The notes under the pieces are model-generated. The model was not told the origin of the DNA, made no database searches, and was given only the letters and a program-made list of their open reading frames with translations. From an uncultured Bacilli bacterium (GTDB lineage: Bacteria > Bacillota_I > Bacilli_A > RFN20 > CAG-826), in assembly GCA_944372115.1 (NCBI GenBank), contig CALVYH010000008.1, forward strand, positions 1 through 41,393: a DNA stretch of 41,393 nt, given 5' to 3'. A program made the translations under genes and the position numbers. Positions 26,410-35,686 of this stretch are shown here, piece by piece. Numbering within the stretch: the first letter of the stretch is position 1; each line of letters opens with the position of its first letter.

Positions 26410-27792
26410 TTAATCTTTATAAAAATCCTTTAATGTAAATAAGTTATATTTTTCTTTGTCAAAATCATTTTTAAATCCATTTTTAGAAACAAATCCTAAT
26501 TTATAGAAATTTATGTCTAAATTCTTGATTTGTTCTTCCTCTTCTGTGATAACTTTTTTACCTATTTTATCTTTTGTAAATTTACATTCATATGAAATAT
26601 AACCTTTTTTGTCTTTAGTTACACAATCAAATTCTCTATTGGTTTTATTTTTCGCATCGTTATAAAAATATGTTCCTATTTCTGTTATAACTGGATTTAT
26701 TTCTCCTTTTATGTTTTTTCTATGTAGAAAAGATTTCGTAATTTCTTCAAATTTTTTAGGTATATAACTACTGTAAAAGTCTTCTTTTATGAATGCTTCA
26801 AAAAATTGATCTGGATTTTCTCTTAATTCAATATAAGATGTATCGTACAAATAACGATAATAGAAACTTAAAAAATTGTCTTCAAAAACAAAGAAAGTTT
26901 TTCTATTGTTAGATTTGTCATTAATTGGTGTTATTCTTTTAACGATATCCATATCTTCAATTTTTTCTAAAAGATATTCGTTTCTGTTGTTACCCTTAGA
27001 TTTGAGAGCCGAGATGATATCGGATTTTTTTGTTTTTCCTTTTGATATAAGAGAAATAGTTTGACTTAATAGTGGTAAGTTTTTAGTTTCAGAATATATA
27101 GAATTTACTCCGAATTCTAGTATAGAATTTCTAGAAATAATTAAGTTCTTAATATTATCTAAGGCTGTTAAATTGCTATTAATTAGGCTATTAAAAAATG
27201 GTAAGCCTCCAATCGCAGAATACATAATGATTTTATCTTCATCACTATAATTTTTATAAAATAATGAAGCTTCATAATAATCAAATGGCCTTACTGGAAT
27301 TATATGATTAAATCTGCCGTAACAATGAGAACTATGCTCAAGGAGTTTAATCATTAAACCTACATAACTACCAGAGACAACAATTTTTAGTTTTGAATCA
27401 TTAATATATTTATCGATAAATACAGCAAGGATTGATTCGACAGTAAAATCTCGTTCAAGCAAGAAAGAGAATTCATCTATAATTAAAATTATTTTTTTCG
27501 TCAATGATTGTTCGAATATAAATTCGAAAATACTTTCAAATGAGTGAAAATCAATATAATTTATATTAAAAACATCTTTTATTTTTTTGCTTAGTCTATT
27601 AATATTAAGTTCCAAAGTTCCTCTAACAGCTTCAAATTTTATGATAATGTAATCTTTAGTCCCTTTTAGTGAATTATTAATTAACTCAGTTTTCCCAACT
27701 CTTCTTCTTCCATAGATTAATATTGACTCAAATTTGTCGGAATTATAAGCGTTAATTAGTTCAGTTAGTTCTTTTTCTCTACCGATAAACAT
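26410..27792 (-). CDS. AAA ATPase with DUF234-type C-terminal nuclease-like domain
   Basis: A 460-residue archaeal-type AAA ATPase. Walker A is YGRRRVGKTE (26-35), Walker B IILIIDEFSF (about 100-110), and an arginine-rich sensor region follows. The C-terminal DUF234 region contains a PD-(D/E)xK-like pattern (REFDCVTKDKKGYISYECK). These proteins are numerous in gut Bacteria and Archaea; their role is unsettled, with mobile-element, defence and toxin-like ideas proposed. GAGGAGA lies before the ATG. Upstream are three palindromic repeats at about 75-bp spacing. It converges on hipA. Confidence 0.88.
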   Translation of the reverse strand: MFIGREKELTELINAYNSDKFESILIYGRRRVGKTELINNSLKGTKDYIIIKFEAVRGTLELNINRLSKKIKDVFNINYIDFHSFESIFEFIFEQSLTKKIILIIDEFSFLLERDFTVESILAVFIDKYINDSKLKIVVSGSYVGLMIKLLEHSSHCYGRFNHIIPVRPFDYYEASLFYKNYSDEDKIIMYSAIGGLPFFNSLINSNLTALDNIKNLIISRNSILEFGVNSIYSETKNLPLLSQTISLISKGKTKKSDIISALKSKGNNRNEYLLEKIEDMDIVKRITPINDKSNNRKTFFVFEDNFLSFYYRYLYDTSYIELRENPDQFFEAFIKEDFYSSYIPKKFEEITKSFLHRKNIKGEINPVITEIGTYFYNDAKNKTNREFDCVTKDKKGYISYECKFTKDKIGKKVITEEEEQIKNLDINFYKLGFVSKNGFKNDFDKEKYNLFTLKDFYKD

Positions 27793-27808
27793 AACATTAT
27801 CTCCTCTT

Positions 27809-27992
27809 ACAAATTAATTTGTAACAAATTTATTTGTATTATAACTAAAAGAATTTTATTAATAAAGGCTTATTTTTATTTTTACAAATTAATTTTTAAC
27901 AAATCGATTTGTATTATATCTTAAAAAATGTAGTAAGATATTTTAATTTGTTATTTTATAAATTCATTTTCAACAAATCGATATGAATAAAA
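27809..27992 (-). promoter_or_regulatory. Three ~35-bp promoter/operator repeats, 75-bp period
   Basis: Copies start at 27809, 27884 and 27958 (the last diverged). Each contains two adjacent ACAAAT..ATTTGT-type palindromes; on the minus strand copies 1 and 2 are directly preceded by TATAAT. Copy 1 begins 17 bp before the ATPase start codon. This looks like a multiplied promoter-operator, probably autoregulatory. Confidence 0.65.
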
Positions 27993-28160
27993 TTGTGCAA
28001 TAATAATGATTATTTATGTTTTCTTGACAACAATATCGATAATCTTTTTTTGTGTAACTTTGGAATATTTTCGTACCGTTTTTGAATAATTTTAAAAATT
28101 TTTAACTCTTACATCCTTTTGATTGGATAACTTTAACGCATAATAAACATAATCCATATA

Positions 28161-28337
28161 TCATTTATCAAACAAATCCTCAAGAGAAGGAATTAATCTG
28201 AGAAGAATTTTCAAGTCTCTAATAATATGAAATTTATCAGAGAGATAAATAAAAAATACAAACTTCGATTTTTTATAAAAGTTTTGAATATATGTAGCTA
28301 AATCGCTATTAATAAAATAAGGAAAATATTTAAAGAA
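28161..28337 (-). pseudogene. Possible gene remnant (58 open codons, no start)
   Basis: The minus strand is open for 58 codons ending IIRDLKILLRLIPSLEDLFDK before a TGA, with no start codon or ribosome site. It could be the tail of a lost gene, or chance in AT-rich DNA. The rest of 27993-28366 shows nothing. Confidence 0.25.
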
Positions 28338-28366
28338 CTATTATTTGGTAATAGACATAGAAAAAT

Positions 28367-28403
28367 AAAAAGATGCAGTAAAGTATTAAATCTGCATCTT
28401 TTT
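28367..28403. terminator. Rho-independent terminator
   Basis: AAAAAGATGCAG pairs perfectly with CTGCATCTTTTT around a 13-nt loop, with T-runs on both strands, so it can act in both directions. Confidence 0.75.
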
Positions 28404-28598
28404 TAATCCTACAACAATTATGAAAATTTAAAAAAAGGAGGTCTTTAGATAGAGAATTTTTTATTTGATAATCTTGTGATTACTAAATCAAGTAAATGGA
28501 GGATTCATTAAAAATTTTTATCTAAATATGTAGGATTTTTTGCTCTTTTTTATCGAGCTTTTATGCTATTATTATAAAGAAAAGAACAGGATTTTTAA

Positions 28599-29462
28599 AT
28601 GAAAAAATATTTTATTTTTAGCGATATTCATGGTAGAAATTTAAATTCCTTATTAAATGAATTAAAATTAGCATCTTTTGATATAAATAATAATGAACAT
28701 ATCTTAATTTCTTTAGGTGATTTATTTGATAGAGGCGATGATAATCTTAATCTTTTATTTTTTGTTAATGAGATGATTAAGAAAAATAGGATGATGGTTT
28801 TATGGGGTAATCATGAAGTAATGTTAAAAGAATTTATTGATTCTTCTTTTAAAAGATGGAGCAATGTTTTAAATGTTAATGGAATAAATATAACTATCTA
28901 TGATTTTTTAACATATTTAAATAACAATAATAAAAGATTAGAAGATATTGAAGGAACATCTTTCTTTAATTTCTTTAAATATGGATTAGTTGATGAAACT
29001 ATTAAACCTCTATTTAAAAAGTTAAAAAAATTTAACGAATTAAATTTTTATTTTTCTTCATTAAAACCATATTATGTTTTAAATAATGCATATTTATTAT
29101 GTCATAGTGGGGCAACTAATATGGAAAGTTATTCTTCTTATAATATTAAAAAAATAGAAAAAGAAACTTTTTCATGCATTATTCCAACTTTAAAAAATGG
29201 TGTTATTGATCCATCAAGTAATGTTTTATTTGATAAACATGGTTTTAATAAAGTAATTCATGGACACTTATATGTTAATCATTTTAATATTGATGATCCA
29301 TATAATATTTATTTTGGCGAAAATAATATTTGCTTAGATTCTTTTTATCATATAAACGTTTTAGTAATTGATGAAAATAATAATATGTCACATGTTTTAT
29401 ATGATAATAAAAGAAAAATTAAAGAAACATCTACTTATTTAAAAAGTAGATATAGTTATTAA
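28599..29462 (+). CDS. Calcineurin-like metallophosphatase, intact copy
   Basis: A 287-residue PP2A/PrpE-like phosphatase. Metal-binding motifs are all present: SDIHGRN (D-x-H, near residue 8), GDLFDRGDD (about 41), WGNHEVM (about 70), CHSGA and IHGHLYVNH near the C-terminus. The substrate is not evident; relatives dephosphorylate proteins or dinucleoside polyphosphates. An AGGA sits 7 bases before the ATG. A decayed copy (17141-17988) and a remnant (24719-24840) lie on the other strand, so the family has multiplied here. Its stop overlaps that of a convergent gene relic. Confidence 0.88.
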   Translation: MKKYFIFSDIHGRNLNSLLNELKLASFDINNNEHILISLGDLFDRGDDNLNLLFFVNEMIKKNRMMVLWGNHEVMLKEFIDSSFKRWSNVLNVNGINITIYDFLTYLNNNNKRLEDIEGTSFFNFFKYGLVDETIKPLFKKLKKFNELNFYFSSLKPYYVLNNAYLLCHSGATNMESYSSYNIKKIEKETFSCIIPTLKNGVIDPSSNVLFDKHGFNKVIHGHLYVNHFNIDDPYNIYFGENNICLDSFYHINVLVIDENNNMSHVLYDNKRKIKETSTYLKSRYSY

Positions 29463-29725
29463 AACAATAAATCAATGTTAGGAAGGAATACTCCATATTC
29501 GTTAACATAATTATAGATAGAAAAAACAAAAGAAGATGATAAATCCAATTTATAATATTCGTTTTTATTGTTTAAAAATAAACTTTTAAAATGTTCTGAA
29601 AAAAGTAGTGGATAACCTATTTTTTAGAATAAATGAAATAAAAAGTATTTTCATCTTCAATCTTTATGAATATTCGTTTAACTATGATGGTTTTTTATTA
29701 AATTATAAAAATATTTTTATCAACA
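29459..29725 (-). pseudogene. Decayed gene, C-terminal part only
   Basis: On the minus strand two frames join into a plausible protein tail: KTIIVKRIFIKIEDENTFYF, IYSKK, then IGYPLLFSEHFKSLF and a C-terminus ending GVFLPNIDLLF. The break is an indel in an A6 run near 29620-29626. The upstream part cannot be followed. I do not recognise the family; a WYL-type C-terminal region is conceivable. A 65-codon plus-strand frame (29608-29805) over it lacks coding character. Confidence 0.4.
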
Positions 29726-29863
29726 TTATTGATGAAAACACACATTTAAGAAATGCTATTGAATATACTTTTAAATATAATGAAGATGTAGAAATTATTA
29801 AATAATTTATATATTTTTAATTAACATCTATTTAAATTTCAACTAAAAAATTATTCTTTGTTA

Positions 29864-29901
29864 TATAATAATTTTAGTCTTTTTATTATTAATAAAAAGA
29901 C
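29864..29901 (+). promoter_or_regulatory. Promoter and operator hairpin of the HTH-LRR gene
   Basis: TATAAT at 29864-29869 is followed 7 bp later by an 11-bp perfect inverted repeat, GTCTTTTTATT (29877-29887) / AATAAAAAGAC (29891-29901). It would lie at the start of the transcript of the next gene, a good place for binding by that double-HTH protein or for an RNA hairpin. Confidence 0.5.
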
Positions 29902-29952
29902 GATATTTATTTAATTTTAAAATATTTAAAAATAGATAAAAAATATATATAT

Positions 29953-31692
29953 ATGGATAAAATTAATTATGGAGAATACATTAAAAAAAGAAGAGTTGAG
30001 TTAAATCTTTCTCAATCAGATTTAGCTAATGTTTTATCTTGTTCATATCAAGCTATTTCTAAATATGAAAATAATAGTGTTAAAGTAGATATTTCGTTAA
30101 TCTCTAAACTTGCTAAAGTATTAAAAGTCGATTTAGATTCTTTTTTACTTAAAAAATATGAAAAAAATAATGATTATTGTGATTATTTAGAATTTGACTA
30201 TACTAAATTTTTAAACAAATTAAATTATTTAAGAGAAAAAAGATGTATTACCCAAAAAGAATTAGCAAAACAAGTTAATATTTCTTCTTCTAGAATTTCT
30301 AAATTAGAAAAAGGTAACGCTAATTTAAAGGCTGAAGAATTTTTAGCATTTGCAAAGTATTTTAATTGTTCATATTCTTCTCTTTATTTTGGAATGAGCG
30401 AAGAAGAATTAGAAAAAAATATAGTAGAAAAAGAGAATTTACTTATTGAAAATAAAAGAATTCCTTTTAAAGAAAGAATTAAAAAACCATCTATTTATAT
30501 TCCTTTATCAATTGCTTTAGTTATTGCTTTAGCATTAATTATCACTATTCCTTTATCATTATTTAATAACAATTCTTTCTCCTCTTATAATGATGATTTT
30601 ATTTTTACAAGTGATGAAAAAGGATTAATTATTACTGATTATAAAGGAGAAAATAATACTTCAATTACTATTCCTTCATCTATAAATAATGAAAAAGTAT
30701 ATAAAATTGCTTCTAAAGCTTTTAATAGTGAAGATTTAGTTAAAGAAATTTATATTAGTGAAGGAATAGAAGAAATTGAAAGCAATGCTTTCAATTTTCT
30801 ATCTTCTTTAAAAGAAGTTTATCTTCCTTCTACTTTAAAAATATTAGAAGATAATGCTTTTAATATTTCTTATTCTTTATCAAATATTTATTTAAATAAT
30901 GGTAGTAATTATTTTTCTTTAGATGAAGATGGTAATTTATATTCATTTGATAAAAAAGAATTATATCGAGTTTTACCTAAAAATAATTATGTTGATTTTA
31001 ATATTTTAGAAGGCGTTGAAATAATTAAAGGAGGGGCATTTGATTCGAATTATACTTTAACAAATGTTATTTTTCCTTCTTCTTTAAAAACTATTAATTC
31101 ATCTGCATTTAATGATTGCTATTTAATAAATGAACTTAATTTTAATGAAGGATTAGAAACTTTAAGTGTTAATGCTTTTACGGGATTAAATAAATCATTA
31201 AAAATAATTAATTTACCATCAACTTTAAAAAATATGAACGGTAATCCTTTTTATAACTATCCTCATTTAAAAGAGATTAATATTAGTAGTGAAAATAAAT
31301 ATTTCACTACTATTGATAATATATTGTATTCAAAAGATTTATCTAGTATTTATACCTTCCCTTCTTTATATAAAGAAAATAGTTTTATTCTTCCTGAGGG
31401 AGTTAAAAATATCGAAATATTTGCTTTTAATAATTTAATTAATTTAGAATCATTAGTTTTACCTTCGACTATTGAACTTGCTAAAGATAGAGGTATTTGT
31501 TATAACGAATCTTTAGAATCTATTTTAATTAAAAAAGGTGCGAAAAACTTTAAATATAGAAGTATTTATGGGTGCAAAAATAGCGATGTTTATTTAGAAT
31601 ATCCTTCTTTACCTTCATCTTTTGATAAAGAATTTACTGATAGTGAAATATTTTTTGAAGGAGAATGGGATAATAAAGAAAATATTGAATAA
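29953..31692 (+). CDS. Membrane-anchored double-XRE regulator with leucine-rich-repeat ectodomain
   Basis: A 579-residue protein with three parts. Two XRE helix-turn-helix domains lie in the cytoplasm (about 8-62, RRVELNLSQSDLANVLSCSY; and 89-142, REKRCITQKELAKQVNISSS). One hydrophobic helix (181-204) crosses the membrane. The outside part (about 225-560) has BspA/LRR_5-type repeats such as EIESNAFNFLSSLKEVYLPS and TINSSAFNDCYLINELNF. The build suggests a one-component receptor that binds DNA inside and a surface or peptide ligand outside. No Shine-Dalgarno site precedes the ATG. It is followed 27 bp later by the next gene. Confidence 0.85.
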   Translation: MDKINYGEYIKKRRVELNLSQSDLANVLSCSYQAISKYENNSVKVDISLISKLAKVLKVDLDSFLLKKYEKNNDYCDYLEFDYTKFLNKLNYLREKRCITQKELAKQVNISSSRISKLEKGNANLKAEEFLAFAKYFNCSYSSLYFGMSEEELEKNIVEKENLLIENKRIPFKERIKKPSIYIPLSIALVIALALIITIPLSLFNNNSFSSYNDDFIFTSDEKGLIITDYKGENNTSITIPSSINNEKVYKIASKAFNSEDLVKEIYISEGIEEIESNAFNFLSSLKEVYLPSTLKILEDNAFNISYSLSNIYLNNGSNYFSLDEDGNLYSFDKKELYRVLPKNNYVDFNILEGVEIIKGGAFDSNYTLTNVIFPSSLKTINSSAFNDCYLINELNFNEGLETLSVNAFTGLNKSLKIINLPSTLKNMNGNPFYNYPHLKEINISSENKYFTTIDNILYSKDLSSIYTFPSLYKENSFILPEGVKNIEIFAFNNLINLESLVLPSTIELAKDRGICYNESLESILIKKGAKNFKYRSIYGCKNSDVYLEYPSLPSSFDKEFTDSEIFFEGEWDNKENIE

Positions 31693-31719
31693 TAAAAATT
31701 AAATAAATTAGATAAAAAA

Positions 31720-33246
31720 ATGAATAAAGAATTTTCTTTTAACATATTTAACGCAAAAGGTTTTATTAAAAATCCTTTAAGAAATTATAGGCAAGCTGAA
31801 GAGCTTGCCAATATTTCTAAAAGGAATTTAGATGAAAAAATGATCAATGATGAAGAGTTTTTTCTATATTCTTTAAATTATGAAATTGCTGAATCTTTAA
31901 AGATTTATTATTTTTATTTATTATCGAAAGATTCGCAAGATTTTGATATAACTATGTTTTTAATAGTTAGAAGACTTTTAGAACTTTTAGCAATTTTAAC
32001 TTTATATAAAGAAAAGCTATTTTTACCACTTAATTATCGTCTTTTTAAATTACAAGCTTTAAAAAAGATTGGTAAAAATGAAAAGATAAAAATATCAAAA
32101 CAATTAAATATTAAAATTGAAACTTTAGAAAATATGCTTTTAGATTATACCCCGATTTATCTTTTTGGAATTGTTGAAGATTATTCTCATTATCGAAATA
32201 TAATTTTTAAAGCTTTTGATATTGAAGGAGCAGCTTATTATGATGCTTTAGGAGTTTTAATTCATCAAGCTTCATTAAATTCACTCGATTTTAATCCTAA
32301 ATTAAGAGAATGTTTTGTTAAAAGTTCGATGGATTTAACTAATATATTTTCTTTTGTTTTATCAAATATTAAAAAATTACCACTAATAAAAGAAGAAGAT
32401 GATCCTGCTTATAACGATCTTTATGATAAAACTATGGATTTTTGGATTGAATTAAATAGATTATATCATCTTGATGTTGTTTTTATGTTTGATGAATCTA
32501 ATTTAATGAGTGATTTTTTTACCTTTATTCAACTTAGTCTAAAAATTTTTCTTTTTTGTTATAAAAAAGGATTTAAAAAATACATTATCAATTATTTTAA
32601 ATATATGTTTGAAAGAATCGCTCTTTATGATTATTTAATTTCTAATGTTAAGGGTGAAGAGACTGTTTTAAATTTTAAAACTTATTCATTATTTTCATTT
32701 TTTTCAATAGTTTATGCTTATAGTGCTAAAAGTGATTTTATTTATGAAAATTTTTATTCAGAAAAAGATGAATTATTAGAGGAATACAAAAATAAATATA
32801 AGAAAAGTAAGAATTTTTTATATACAAAAATGATTAGTTCACCTCAATATGCAATTTATTTAAAAGATCAAACATTTACTGAATCGGTTTTAAATATGTT
32901 AAATAAATATTTTGATAATAATAAAGAATTTGTTTCTTATTATTTATCTATTTATAAAAATGCTATTGATTTATCCCATGCTTCAATCTTTTTAGCATTT
33001 TCTATAGTAGAAAATATAGATAAAAAGATTGAAGATGGATTTATTTTATTTTCTAAATTTGTAAATAATGCTTTTAATTATTTTATTGATGATGATTCTT
33101 ATTTTGTTAACTCTTCTAATTTAAAAGGAAGTTTGGAAGAAAATGATGAAATTACAAAATTAAGATTAAAAATTATTAATTTAAGAAGTGAGTTTAATGA
33201 ATTAGCAGAAATGATTAATGTATTTTATAGAAATGAAAATTTTTAA
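31720..33246 (+). CDS. Unrecognised large helical protein
   Basis: A 508-residue, almost all-helical protein without signal peptide or convincing membrane span. Two halves look distantly alike: RRLLELLAILTLY with a following YSHYRN segment, and FERIALYDYLI with a later IDLSHASIF segment, which recalls HEPN/DUF5677-like helical bundles but without a clear RxxxxH catalytic motif. It follows the HTH-LRR receptor by 27 bp on the same strand and probably shares its transcript. No ribosome site is visible. A TATAAT -10 after it (33279-33284) drives the next cassette. Confidence 0.7.
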   Translation: MNKEFSFNIFNAKGFIKNPLRNYRQAEELANISKRNLDEKMINDEEFFLYSLNYEIAESLKIYYFYLLSKDSQDFDITMFLIVRRLLELLAILTLYKEKLFLPLNYRLFKLQALKKIGKNEKIKISKQLNIKIETLENMLLDYTPIYLFGIVEDYSHYRNIIFKAFDIEGAAYYDALGVLIHQASLNSLDFNPKLRECFVKSSMDLTNIFSFVLSNIKKLPLIKEEDDPAYNDLYDKTMDFWIELNRLYHLDVVFMFDESNLMSDFFTFIQLSLKIFLFCYKKGFKKYIINYFKYMFERIALYDYLISNVKGEETVLNFKTYSLFSFFSIVYAYSAKSDFIYENFYSEKDELLEEYKNKYKKSKNFLYTKMISSPQYAIYLKDQTFTESVLNMLNKYFDNNKEFVSYYLSIYKNAIDLSHASIFLAFSIVENIDKKIEDGFILFSKFVNNAFNYFIDDDSYFVNSSNLKGSLEENDEITKLRLKIINLRSEFNELAEMINVFYRNENF

Positions 33247-33278
33247 AGTTAATAACTTTAAAATCACTTGATAAATGT

Positions 33279-33284
33279 TATAAT
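33279..33284 (+). promoter_or_regulatory. -10 element of the first surface cassette
   Basis: TATAAT in the 123-bp gap before the 4-TM protein gene; a small palindrome AAAGTTAATAACTTT at 33245-33259 sits just upstream near the -35 area. Confidence 0.45.
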
Positions 33285-33369
33285 ACGTTTAGTTGTTTTA
33301 AAGAAAGAAAATTTGTGCAATTAAGAATTATTTTATTAGCTAATTTTTAGCAAAAAGGATATATAGAAT

Positions 33370-34269
33370 ATGACAAAAACAAAATACGTTTTAACAGGAT
33401 TAATGATTTTTTTTGGAATTCTTTTTTTAGGAGGATTCTTTTTGCCTTTTTATAGTGCAAATATTGTTGGAAGTTTAGGTTCTCAAAGTGTTAATGGTTC
33501 TTTAACAGCTAGTGGAATTGGCTTTATTTTAGGACTTAGTGCTATAAAAACAGGCTATTTCGAAACAAAAAATATTTTTGTTCAACAAAATATTTTATTT
33601 ATGGTAATTGGTATTTTAGCTGTTATCTTACTTGTTTTAGCAATTGTTTCAATTGCTTTAAAACATAAAGATTCAGTTATGTATCATTTTTTAAATTTAA
33701 TTGCTGGAATAATTGGTGTTACATCAATGTTTTTACTTATTTTTTCTTTACAAATCTCTAATATTTCATTAAGAGGTGAATTAGTTGGTTATGAACATCT
33801 AATTCAAAGTGAAGGATTAGCTTATGGATCATTAATTTCTATTTTTGGAAGTGGAATTTATGGTCTTTTAGCTTTAGTTTTAACTTTCATTTCATTCTTC
33901 GGATATAGAATTGCTAGAAAATTCAATAAGAGAAAAGGTTATGCTGGTCCATTAATTGAAGAAGAAAAGAAATTAAAATTAGGATTTAACGGTTCTAAAT
34001 TATTAGAAAATAAATATGTAGGTAAATTTATTGGTTTCTTTAAAAAAGAAGATAAAGAGGAAGTTCCTTCTTTAGAAGAAAAGAATGAAGAAACAATTAC
34101 CGAAGAAATTAAAAAGGAAGAAGAAAACAAAACAACTAAAGAAAAAAGCTTACAAGAAAAACTTGCTGATTTAGATAAACTTCATAACAATCATCAAATT
34201 TCTGATGCTGAATATAAAAAATTCCGTCAAGCATTAGTTGAAAAACACTATGCTGATAAAAATAAATAG
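33370..34269 (+). CDS. Four-TM membrane protein with SHOCT-like tail, copy 1
   Basis: A 299-residue protein with four hydrophobic helices (about 8-28, 75-98, 108-128, 155-180), a charged linker and a C-terminal SHOCT-like motif (LQEKLADLDKLHNNHQISDA, EYKKF). SHOCT motifs are short oligomerisation tails. Function unknown. AAAGGA precedes the ATG. It stands 20 bp upstream of the InlB-repeat lipoprotein gene and both are repeated as a pair at 37309-39665. Confidence 0.85.
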   Translation: MTKTKYVLTGLMIFFGILFLGGFFLPFYSANIVGSLGSQSVNGSLTASGIGFILGLSAIKTGYFETKNIFVQQNILFMVIGILAVILLVLAIVSIALKHKDSVMYHFLNLIAGIIGVTSMFLLIFSLQISNISLRGELVGYEHLIQSEGLAYGSLISIFGSGIYGLLALVLTFISFFGYRIARKFNKRKGYAGPLIEEEKKLKLGFNGSKLLENKYVGKFIGFFKKEDKEEVPSLEEKNEETITEEIKKEEENKTTKEKSLQEKLADLDKLHNNHQISDAEYKKFRQALVEKHYADKNK

Positions 34270-34289
34270 TTTTAAGAGAGGACTAAACA

Positions 34290-35630
34290 ATGAAAAAAAG
34301 TAAATTATTAAAAGTTTTATTAGTTGCCCCTTTATTTATTGGTTCAGTTTCTATTGCTTCTTGTGGTGTTTCAAATAGTAGTGATGCAAAATCACCATTT
34401 GTTGAACCAATTTTTGAAACATATACTTGTAGATTTTTTGATTCTACTGGAACAGAAGTAATTTATGAAACTACTGTTAAAGAACATGAAAACGTTACTT
34501 TTGAAGGTAGTTTACCTTCAAAAGATCCTACAACATATAATGAATATACATTTACAGGATGGAGTGAATCTTTAAATGATATTACTAAATCAACAGATTT
34601 TTATCCTGAATATAGGGAAGCTAAAAGAACTTATGAAGTAACATTTGTTGATGGTGAAGGAAATGTTTTAGAAAAAGTAGAAGTTGAAGCTGGTGAAAAA
34701 GCCGAATATAACGGCGCTACACCAACAAAACCTTCAGATGATGATTTTGATTATACATTTAGTGGATGGACTTCTGATATTAGCGAAGTAACTGGCGATA
34801 TGACTGTATCTCCTGTTTTTACTCAAAGCGTAAGAAAATATGATGTTACTTTCTTTGTTGATGGTAAACCAATTTTTACTCAAAAGGTAGAAAAAGGTAA
34901 AACAATTGGAACATATGAAGGACCAACCCCAACTAAACCTGATGAAGAAATTTCTACAATGTATAAAGTTGTTTATACATTTACAGGTTGGGATGTAAAT
35001 TTATTAACAACAGTTGTTAATGGAAATATGAGTGTTAATGCTCAATTTAGTAGCCATCAAGAATTATCTGATCGTGTTGATTTTGGTGATTTAGTTGATG
35101 GAAACCATGGTAACACAAGTGGTGAAACAGGAAATGTAGAAGAAGACAAACCTGGAGAAGGAAATGAGGGAGAAACAATAAATTATAAAATTATTTTTAT
35201 AGGTGAAGATGAAACTTTCCCTGGATATTATTTAGGTGTTGATGAATCTAGAAACTACTATTTATTACGTTATGTAAGTAGTGCAATTGTTGTAACTGAT
35301 ACTAATGGAATTAAAGAAACCGTTTCTGTTGAATATAATGTTCCATTTGAATATAAAAAGATTAAAGATGCAACTGGAACATTTAAAGTTACTTTCCCAG
35401 ATGGAAAAGGTGAAATATTATATACATTTAGTATGAATGCTTCTGAATTAAATGTTGTTCAAGCAACTAACATTCGTATATCAACTAGTAATAGTTATGT
35501 ACAAAATTATGTATCTTCAGCAGAATATATTTTAACTCACGATATTGTTCCAGAACATAACGTTCAATTAAGAGGATATATTTCTAGATTAGGAGATCTT
35601 CTTCCTGCTGGATTTAACCCATATTTATAA
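34290..35630 (+). CDS. Lipoprotein with InlB_B (Listeria/Bacteroides) repeats, copy 1
   Basis: A 446-residue surface lipoprotein: signal peptide ending SIASC (Cys25), then three InlB_B/Flg_new repeats (each with a V-x-F-x-D strand, an ATPTKP-like turn and YTFTGW/YTFSGW) up to about residue 255. An acidic, glycine-rich linker and a unique C-terminal domain of about 145 residues with no recognised family follow. GAGAGGAC precedes the ATG. Likely anchored outside the membrane, partner of the preceding 4-TM protein. Confidence 0.88.
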   Translation: MKKSKLLKVLLVAPLFIGSVSIASCGVSNSSDAKSPFVEPIFETYTCRFFDSTGTEVIYETTVKEHENVTFEGSLPSKDPTTYNEYTFTGWSESLNDITKSTDFYPEYREAKRTYEVTFVDGEGNVLEKVEVEAGEKAEYNGATPTKPSDDDFDYTFSGWTSDISEVTGDMTVSPVFTQSVRKYDVTFFVDGKPIFTQKVEKGKTIGTYEGPTPTKPDEEISTMYKVVYTFTGWDVNLLTTVVNGNMSVNAQFSSHQELSDRVDFGDLVDGNHGNTSGETGNVEEDKPGEGNEGETINYKIIFIGEDETFPGYYLGVDESRNYYLLRYVSSAIVVTDTNGIKETVSVEYNVPFEYKKIKDATGTFKVTFPDGKGEILYTFSMNASELNVVQATNIRISTSNSYVQNYVSSAEYILTHDIVPEHNVQLRGYISRLGDLLPAGFNPYL

Positions 35631-35653
35631 AATATTTAATATAATAAAATGAC

Positions 35654-35686
35654 AAAAATCTCATATCGCCATGATATGAGATTTTT
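35654..35686. terminator. Bidirectional rho-independent terminator
   Basis: A 14-bp perfect stem (AAAAATCTCATATC / GATATGAGATTTTT) with a GCCAT loop between the convergent lipoprotein and ATPase genes; T-runs on both strands. Confidence 0.85.

Noticed and set aside
27809-27992. Regular repeats upstream of the ATPase as a CRISPR-like array.
   Set aside because: Only three diverging copies, AT-rich spacers containing promoter boxes, no cas genes.
29608-29805. Plus-strand 65-codon ORF.
   Set aside because: Overlaps a better minus-strand gene relic, lacks a ribosome site and has low-complexity composition.
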